Part shown: piece after piece, positions 58,647-64,000 of the stretch
Numbering within the stretch: position 1 is the first letter of the stretch
Layout: each line of letters begins with the position of its first letter
NCBI RefSeq assembly: GCF_030652515.1
Contig: NZ_JAUSAR010000123.1
Span: forward strand, 1 to 64,000
Length of the DNA: 64,000 bases
Direction of reading: 5' to 3'
Source of the DNA: Aquabacterium sp.
GTDB taxonomy: Bacteria; Pseudomonadota; Gammaproteobacteria; Burkholderiales; Burkholderiaceae_C
Made by a program: the position numbers and the translations under genes
The notes under the pieces: model-generated
Seen by the model: only the letters and a program-made list of their open reading frames with translations
What the model was told of the DNA's origin: nothing
Databases searched by the model: none

Positions 58647-59969
58647 ATGTTTGACCGAACGTCCTTTTCATCCCGCCGTGGCCTGCTGGGCCCCTTGTTG
58701 CTGGCAGTGCCCCTGCTGGGCCATGCGGGCTATTTCACTTGGGACAAGGTGGAGTTGCCTGTTGCCAGCGGCGCATCGTGCGGCAATGGCACGCCCTACA
58801 AGTTCTTTGTCAACCGCACGCCTTTCACCACCAAGACCATCGTCATCATGGAAGGGGGCGGAGCCTGTTTTGACCAGAACGCCTGCCTTTGGAAGGGCAG
58901 CTTTTTCGGCGGCAGCAACTCCAATGGCATCGCCGACAACTACATGACCAGCTTGGTCTCTAATCTGAAGAACACCTCGGGCTCGCCCTTTGCGCCGATC
59001 AATCAGGGCGCCTTGGGCTTGACGCCATTCGCCTCGCGCACCAGCTCAAGCAAGGTGCAAACGCAAAGCTGGAACATCGTCTACATGCCTCAATGCACGG
59101 GGGATGTTTACTCGGGCAACAAGGTCGCCACGTACAGCGACGCTGACCCTGCTCATCCCCTCACCTACTACCACCGTGGCGATGTCAACTCAAGGCTGGT
59201 GGCCAACTGGATCGCGGGCAACATGCCCAAGCCTGCGCACCTGCTGATGTATGGATTCTCGGCGGGCGCCATTGGCGTGACGGTGCACTACGGCGACTTC
59301 CGCAAGGTGATCAAGCCGACGAAAATGTCCCTGCTGTCGGACTCGGGCCCCTTGTTCGAAGCCCCGGCGGGCGGGTCGGCCGAGCAGCACCCCTCACTGC
59401 CGCTGCACACCAAGATTCGCCAAGCATGGGGCCTTGATGAGCCTGGTGGCGTGGTGCCACGCCTGATGGCGGAGTATCCAGGGATCGGTGATGCCAGCAA
59501 TCTGGCCAGCTTGAATGTGGCATTGCCCAAGCTGTTTCCCAATGACCGCATGGGCTTCACGCTTCTTCAGGCGGATGCGGTGTTCGCGGCCTATTCGTAC
59601 GACAAGTTCTACCCAGAGATCCGTTATGCACCGACCATTCAGCAGCGCAATGACCTGCGCTTGGTCAAGTGGCAAAAGGAGATCGGCCCCTGGCTTGATT
59701 CGATGCGGCCTTATCCGAACGTGGGCTACTACATCCCATACGCTCGTCCCTCGGTATTCCATTCCCACTCCACCACGATGTTCACGTTCAACGACACCGA
59801 CATCCCCGAACGGGGCTTGGGCAGCGTCACCGCTTTCATTGATGACTTGCTGGATGGAAAGGCTCCGATGATGCGCGCCTTTGAAACGTCTCAAACACCG
59901 CACAAGCCTTTGAAAGACGCCGTGGTCAATTACATCTCGGACCTGCTCTTCGTCAACCTGGGCTTGTGA
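58647..59969 (+). CDS. Secreted pectinacetylesterase-family esterase
   Basis: A 440-residue exported alpha/beta hydrolase. Signal peptide about 1-27 (SSRRGLLGPLLLAVPLLGHA; the double arginine is Tat-like but weak). Family blocks: KTIVIMEGGGACFDQNACLW (oxyanion region), MPQCTGDVYSG, and the nucleophile elbow YGFSAGAIGV (GxSxG, about 197-203), with a late FHSHSTTMF supplying a candidate histidine. Similar bacterial proteins are labelled pectinacetylesterase or vtpJ-like; the real substrate is unknown. Controlled probably by the divergent TetR. Confidence 0.85.
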   Translation: MFDRTSFSSRRGLLGPLLLAVPLLGHAGYFTWDKVELPVASGASCGNGTPYKFFVNRTPFTTKTIVIMEGGGACFDQNACLWKGSFFGGSNSNGIADNYMTSLVSNLKNTSGSPFAPINQGALGLTPFASRTSSSKVQTQSWNIVYMPQCTGDVYSGNKVATYSDADPAHPLTYYHRGDVNSRLVANWIAGNMPKPAHLLMYGFSAGAIGVTVHYGDFRKVIKPTKMSLLSDSGPLFEAPAGGSAEQHPSLPLHTKIRQAWGLDEPGGVVPRLMAEYPGIGDASNLASLNVALPKLFPNDRMGFTLLQADAVFAAYSYDKFYPEIRYAPTIQQRNDLRLVKWQKEIGPWLDSMRPYPNVGYYIPYARPSVFHSHSTTMFTFNDTDIPERGLGSVTAFIDDLLDGKAPMMRAFETSQTPHKPLKDAVVNYISDLLFVNLGL

Positions 59970-59973
59970 GACC

Positions 59974-60022
59974 CTTCACGCGCAAGGCGCGCGCCACGGA
60001 AAGCCCGGCACAAGCTGCTTGA
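59974..60022 (+). repeat. Repeat family A, copy 3
   Basis: 48 of 49 bases identical to the end of the 55247-55720 gene (CTTCACGCGCAAGGCGCGCG...), directly after the esterase stop and in the same orientation as copies 1 and 2. No gene is attached. Confidence 0.9.
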
Positions 60023-60045
60023 CGCCCGGCGCCTGCGCGCCCTTC

Positions 60046-61605
60046 TTACGACAGTTTGAACATCGCCACCGACTGCACCAGTTGCTGTGCCTGGACCTTC
60101 AGGCTTTCTGCGGCGGCGGCGCTTTCTTCCACCAGCGCCGCGTTCTGCTGCGTGGCCTGATCCATCTGGCTGACCGCCTCACCCACCTGCTGAACGCCGG
60201 AGCTTTGCTCGGCGCTGGCCGAAGCGATCTCGCCCACGATGTCACTGACCCTCCTGATGGAGCCCACGATCTCACCCATGGTCTTGCCGGCCTGATCGAC
60301 CAACACCGTGCCCTGCTCGACCTGCTCGACGCTGCGTCCGATCAGCGTCTTGATCTCCTTGGCCGCTTCGGCGCTGCGTTGCGCCAGGCTTCGCACTTCT
60401 GAAGCCACCACCGCGAAGCCGCGGCCCTGCTCGCCGGCACGGGCGGCCTCGACCGCCGCGTTCAGCGCCAGGATGTTGGTCTGGAAGGCGATGCCGTCAA
60501 TGACGCTGATGATGTCGCCGATCTTGCGGCTGCTGTCGTTGATGCCCTGCATGGTGGTGACCACCTTGCCGACCACCTCGCCGCCTTGCGCGGCCACTTC
60601 CGACGCGCCCTGGGCCAATTGGTTGGCCTGCTTGGCGCTGTCCGCGTTGTTGCGGACGGTGGTGCCCAACTGATCCATGGTGGCGGCCGTCTGCTGCAGC
60701 GCGCTGGCCTGCTGTTCGGTGCGGCTGGACAGGTCCTGGTTGCCCTGCGCGATCTGTGCGCTGGCGGTGGCCACGCTCTCGGAGTTATGGCGCACGCTGG
60801 ACACCAACTGGGCCAGCGCTGCCTGCATGCGCGCGGCGGTGGCCATCACGCTGGAGTCGTCACCCGAAGTGGTTTCGATGCGCACGCTCAAGTCGCCGTC
60901 AGCCACACGCTGCATGGCAGCGCCAAGCTCGGCGGGCTCACCGCCCAGGGCGCGCGTCAGGCTGCGGGTGAGCAGCACGCCAGCGCCGCCGGCCAGCAGG
61001 AAGGCGAGCACGCAGGCGCCGATCAGCAGGTTGCGTTGCGCTGCATAGTCTGCCGCGGCAGCCTCCACGCGCTTGTCAGACACGGTGCGAATGAAGTCAA
61101 CGTAGGCCTGCGCTGCATTGTCCAGGCTGGCCAGCAACGGGCGGCACTCCTTGTTCATCTTCTCGATGGCTTCGTCGCGCCGGTTGGTCAGGGCCTTGTC
61201 GACAATGTCCAAGGCGATTGGCGCATAGGCCTTCTCGGTCCTGTCCATTTCCTCGATCAGACGGCGCCCTTCATCAGAAACATCGGTCGCCTGGCCCATT
61301 TGTTTGAGCTTGGCCATCGACTCTGTCGCTTCCTTGTGGGCGACCAGTACCTTTTCTTTCTCAACCGCCAGCTCCTCGGGGCTGGCGACAAGAACCAAGT
61401 TGCGTGCGGCGATGGCTCGTCGGTCTACGGCACCTCGCACTTTTCCTGCCATGTCGACACGGTCAGCGATGCCGTTGACGAAGCCGTCGAACCGTTGGTT
61501 CGCCTCGGACAGTGACTTCAGGGCGAAGCCGGAGATGAGCAGCACCACAAAAGCCAGAAGGCCAAAGGCCCAGGCCAGTTTGGCACGCACGGTCAAGTTG
61601 TTCAT
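60046..61605 (-). CDS. Methyl-accepting chemotaxis protein (Tar-like)
   Basis: A 519-residue transmembrane chemoreceptor. Spans at about 10-30 and 190-210 flank a four-helix-bundle periplasmic domain (about 31-189) of the type with a [12 protein letters not shown] helix. A HAMP domain ([20 protein letters not shown] region) follows, then the signalling domain with tip [34 protein letters not shown]-type HAMP link is common in Burkholderiales MCPs. There is no NWETF tail. Ligand unknown. An AAGGAA ribosome site precedes the start. Confidence 0.96.
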   Translation of the reverse strand: MNNLTVRAKLAWAFGLLAFVVLLISGFALKSLSEANQRFDGFVNGIADRVDMAGKVRGAVDRRAIAARNLVLVASPEELAVEKEKVLVAHKEATESMAKLKQMGQATDVSDEGRRLIEEMDRTEKAYAPIALDIVDKALTNRRDEAIEKMNKECRPLLASLDNAAQAYVDFIRTVSDKRVEAAAADYAAQRNLLIGACVLAFLLAGGAGVLLTRSLTRALGGEPAELGAAMQRVADGDLSVRIETTSGDDSSVMATAARMQAALAQLVSSVRHNSESVATASAQIAQGNQDLSSRTEQQASALQQTAATMDQLGTTVRNNADSAKQANQLAQGASEVAAQGGEVVGKVVTTMQGINDSSRKIGDIISVIDGIAFQTNILALNAAVEAARAGEQGRGFAVVASEVRSLAQRSAEAAKEIKTLIGRSVEQVEQGTVLVDQAGKTMGEIVGSIRRVSDIVGEIASASAEQSSGVQQVGEAVSQMDQATQQNAALVEESAAAAESLKVQAQQLVQSVAMFKLS

Positions 61606-61721
61606 GGCTCTGTTCCTTAAAACAGTGTGACGGCGAGGTCAGGAGGAATCAGAGCAGGCGAAAGCGAGCACAGGTGCACATACCCGGACTCGTCGCACGG
61701 GTGGCGGAACTACACGATCTG

Positions 61722-61748
61722 TTATCGGTTTGCGAGAGGCCTTCTGTA
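61722..61748 (-). promoter_or_regulatory. Possible sigma-28 promoter of the chemoreceptor
   Basis: On the reverse strand TACAGAAG, 11 bases, then ACCGATAA (seven of eight -10 positions). It lies about 117 bases upstream of the chemoreceptor start. The -35 match is only partial. Confidence 0.4.
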
Positions 61749-61770
61749 GCCAACTTCGGAGAAGTGTCGG

Positions 61771-61795
61771 CTTGCGGCCCGGGTTCAGAAGCCGG
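61771..61795. repeat. Repeat family B, copy 2 (partial)
   Basis: CTTGCGGCCCGGGTTCAGAAGCCGG without the AAGGC hairpin half, in the leader of the DUF3606 gene. Confidence 0.7.
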
Positions 61796-61859
61796 CGCTC
61801 CCCCCCAACGGGCACAGCGATTGCCAAGTTACCGCATCGACAACCAACCGGAGGGCAGC

Positions 61860-62060
61860 ATGTCCACAGAAAATATCCAACGCATCGACGTGAGCAGTGA
61901 TCAAGCATTGACCACATGGGCTCAAAAATTCGACACCACCGCAGAGCAAATCCGCGACGCGGTTGCCGAGGTGGGAGACCACCCCGACGATGTTGAGCTG
62001 CACCTCAAGGGGAGCCGCTCCACCAGCAACAGCGACCGGGTTGCCAGCCAAATGCCCTGA
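61860..62060 (+). CDS. DUF3606 family small protein
   Basis: A 66-residue protein after GGAGGG; start MSTENIQRIDVSSDQALTTW. DUF3606 pattern LTTWAQKFDTTAEQIRDAVA, then VGDHPDDVELHLKGSR. Short, acidic, probably helical; function unknown. A longer in-frame start at 61674 would run through repeat B and is unlikely. It lies between two copies of repeat B. Confidence 0.85.
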   Translation: MSTENIQRIDVSSDQALTTWAQKFDTTAEQIRDAVAEVGDHPDDVELHLKGSRSTSNSDRVASQMP

Positions 62061-62077
62061 CGGGCGGCTCAGGCGCC

Positions 62078-62112
62078 AGGCTTTTTGCCTTGCGGCCCGG
62101 GCTCAGAAGCCG
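62078..62112. repeat. Repeat family B, copy 3
   Basis: AGGCTTTTTGCCTTGCGGCC through AGAAGCCGG, nearly identical to copy 1, directly downstream of the AraC-type gene (on its strand) as copy 1 is at the end of the TetR gene. Confidence 0.75.
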
Positions 62113-62124
62113 GCTGCTGTCCGC

Positions 62125-63177
62125 TCAAGCCACCTTGCGATGCGCACGCCAAGCCGACGGGGAGGTGCCCGTCCAGCGGCGAAAGGCCCGGGTGAATCCA
62201 CTGACTTCGGCGAAGCCCAAAAGGTAGGCTATTTCACTGACGGAGTAAGTGGTTTGCGCCAAATACTCCAGCGCCAGCGCTTGGCGGGTTCGGTGGATGA
62301 CATCACGGTAGGTGGTGCCCGCATCGGCCAATTTGCGCTGCAAGGTTCGAGAGGTGAGGCCCAGCGCCTGGGCCACTTCTGATTGAGGTGGATCGCCAGC
62401 AGGCAATCGCTCTTGCAGCAGATTCTTCAGCTTGGTCATCCATTGAGCATCCCCATCAGGCGCGCCAAGACCCGATAGATAGCGGCCTGTCGCTTCCTCG
62501 TTCACCCGTGCCAACTCTGCATTGCCATGGATCAGGCGCCGGCTCAAGGTGGCCTCGTCGACCAACAAGGCATTCTCAGCACAGCCATAGATGGGGACGT
62601 GCAGAAAAGCTCGTTCAAGCCAGTCATGCCGGGCGGGGCGGGGTCGTTGAAGACGCAGCTCCAGCGGTTTGAAATCGGGCCCGTAGAGCATGTGGCAAGC
62701 GCGGACAACGACGATCAACACGGCATCCAGCACGCACCACACGGCCTCGGCGTCATCCGGCGTCAACAGGTCGGCATCTGCTTTGACCAGCAATTGGCCC
62801 ACGCCACCCTGGTGCACAAACTGGATCTCGCCCGCGTTGGTGACCAGCCGAAAATAGCGTGTCATGCGCTCGAACATGCTGGCCAAATCATTGGAAGCCA
62901 AAATGGCAAAGCCCAGCGCATGGAAGGTGGACACCGCGATTTGCTGCGACACCGACACGCCCAACAAGGGATCCCCGGTGGCCTGAATGGCCAGCTTCCA
63001 GAATTCAATCACCTGGCGGGACGGATAGCGGGCCAGCGGGTCGCCAAGCAAGGCCACGTCCAACCCGGCCTGGACCATCAAGGCGTGCGCGTCCACGCCT
63101 TTCTTATCGACCGCGCGCTTGAGCGCCGATACCCAACTTGATAAAGAAGTAAAGCGGCTGACGGGGGTATTGCTCAA
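62125..63177 (-). CDS. AraC family transcriptional regulator
   Basis: A 350-residue regulator. The N-terminal arabinose-binding-type domain of OruR/MmsR-like proteins spans about 25-215 (ALGFAILASNDLASMFERMTR, split). The C-terminal AraC double helix-turn-helix (about 250-348) reads SEVAQALGLTSRTLQRKLAD and VSEIAYLLGFAEVSGFTRAF. It diverges from the fatty acid desaturase gene (161-base gap) and probably controls it. Repeat B follows the stop. Confidence 0.93.
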   Translation of the reverse strand: MSNTPVSRFTSLSSWVSALKRAVDKKGVDAHALMVQAGLDVALLGDPLARYPSRQVIEFWKLAIQATGDPLLGVSVSQQIAVSTFHALGFAILASNDLASMFERMTRYFRLVTNAGEIQFVHQGGVGQLLVKADADLLTPDDAEAVWCVLDAVLIVVVRACHMLYGPDFKPLELRLQRPRPARHDWLERAFLHVPIYGCAENALLVDEATLSRRLIHGNAELARVNEEATGRYLSGLGAPDGDAQWMTKLKNLLQERLPAGDPPQSEVAQALGLTSRTLQRKLADAGTTYRDVIHRTRQALALEYLAQTTYSVSEIAYLLGFAEVSGFTRAFRRWTGTSPSAWRAHRKVA

Positions 63178-63338
63178 TGGGATGGCCGGGCTCGAATGAG
63201 GATGAGACGATGAAAAGAGGCGGCATGCGCGGCGCGTTCAAACAAGCGGCTGTCGCTTGCGGGCAAGACGCTGGGCGCTGCGGCGGAAAATGATTATGCC
63301 CATCGACGCAAGCCGTCACAAGCCATTGGCGCATCGAC

Positions 63339-64000
63339 ATGAACACCGTTCTCAGTGATCTGCAACGCACCCAGCTCATTCGGCAGCAGGTCTCCGCCCT
63401 GGGCGATGCCGCGCGAGAACGCCACCCTTGGCTGGCCCACCAAAACGCCATCGGGCTGGCCATCCAACTGGCCGCCGTGGGCGGCATGGGTTTGTGCAGC
63501 TGGCTGTACCTGTCGGGGCGCCTGCCTTGGTGGGGCGCTGTGCCCCTCATCGGCATGCTGGCCTCGTTGACGCACGAGATCGAGCATGACTTGATTCATT
63601 TGTTGTACTTCAAGCAACGTCCTTGGGTGCAGCATGCATTGTTGTTGGTGGGTTGGCTGTCGCGCCCTTCCACCGTCAACCCGTGGATGCGAAGGCAGAT
63701 GCATTTCCACCACCACAAGAAGGCGGGCCACCCATCCGATTTCGAGGAGCGGGCCATCACCAATGGCGAGGCCTGGGGCCTCAAGCGGCTGTTCATGACC
63801 CTGGACAACATGCTGGCCATCATGCTCAGGCCGAACACGATGCGCAGCGTGGTGCGCCAATACGTCAAAGACGTTGAGCAGCCTGCCAGCCCTGCCGAGT
63901 GGCGAGCCGCGCTCTTTCGGAAAGGGCTGTCTTACATGCCCTTGGGCCATGCCTTCTGGATCGCATGGCATGCATTCGTGCTCTTCCACCTGGTGGACTT
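63339..64000 (+). CDS. Fatty acid desaturase, cut by the window end
   Basis: The first 220 residues of a membrane di-iron desaturase/hydroxylase. It starts MNTVLSDLQRTQLIRQQVSA; no earlier in-frame start fits. Two spans (about 40-60, 66-85). First histidine box HEIEHDLIH (HxxxH) and second MHFHHHKKAGH (HxxHH) are present; the third lies beyond the window. Which lipid it acts on is unknown. Divergent from an AraC regulator, as seen for inducible desaturase/hydroxylase genes. Confidence 0.88.
   Translation, partial: MNTVLSDLQRTQLIRQQVSALGDAARERHPWLAHQNAIGLAIQLAAVGGMGLCSWLYLSGRLPWWGAVPLIGMLASLTHEIEHDLIHLLYFKQRPWVQHALLLVGWLSRPSTVNPWMRRQMHFHHHKKAGHPSDFEERAITNGEAWGLKRLFMTLDNMLAIMLRPNTMRSVVRQYVKDVEQPASPAEWRAALFRKGLSYMPLGHAFWIAWHAFVLFHLVD

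Overview
The window reads as chromosomal DNA of a motile, high-GC betaproteobacterium of the order Burkholderiales (Comamonadaceae or the Leptothrix/Aquabacterium-like groups; the genus cannot be fixed from sequence alone). The case rests on the hemC-hemD-hemX-hemY order, the DUF3717 and DUF3297 proteins, several PEP-CTERM proteins, the long TrpRS, and a urt/fmd amide-uptake locus. Almost all genes are GC-rich. The exceptions are a small insertion beside a tRNA-Arg (about 11.1-12.7 kb) and a defence-type segment (about 50.7-55.1 kb), both visibly more AT-rich.

Region by region. 0.2-6.7 kb: flagellar filament genes (two flagellins, fliD, a shortened fliD paralogue, fliS, fliT, a YcgR-type PilZ protein), with three recognisable sigma-28 promoters. 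6.7-10.9 kb: haem genes hemC, hemD, hemX, hemY. 11.0-12.75 kb: tRNA-Arg(ACG), then a decayed integrated element bounded by a partial copy of the tRNA 3' half. It holds one membrane-protein gene, a micro-ORF behind a LexA-like box, and repeated ends. 12.8-22.2 kb: a diguanylate cyclase, a DUF1993 protein, two Hsp20 chaperones behind a sigma-32-like promoter, a YlqF-type GTPase, a UvrD-like helicase, a TetR regulator divergent from an exported DUF1571 protein, and a NYN-LOTUS protein. 22.4-27.3 kb: a soluble double-PAS chemoreceptor with cheR and cheD, lrgAB, and a DUF3297 protein. 27.3-38.8 kb: a second NYN protein, exported PEP-CTERM and fasciclin proteins, glnS, trpS, purN and small genes.

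38.9-50.7 kb is the nitrogen-acquisition locus. A hybrid histidine kinase whose N-terminus is an NCS1-type permease, and its LuxR-type response regulator, diverge from a UrtABCDE-type ABC transporter, formamidase FmdA and the zinc-ribbon protein FmdB. The same 16-bp palindrome stands upstream of urtA/kinase and again upstream of urtC, after the operon is interrupted by an oppositely oriented PEP-CTERM gene. This suggests a regulon controlled by the two-component system.

50.8-57.7 kb looks like a defence island: an OLD-type ATPase/TOPRIM nuclease, a large Mrr-like nuclease/STAND NTPase on the same strand, and an RloA/RloB pair. The rlo pair, and the TetR/esterase pair after it, are separated by direct copies of the 3' end of an unrelated small gene (55.25-55.72 kb). 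This points to successive insertions at one site. 58-64 kb: esterase, a second chemoreceptor, a DUF3606 protein, an AraC-type regulator and a fatty acid desaturase cut by the window end. No rRNA, CRISPR array, intact transposase or integrase was seen.
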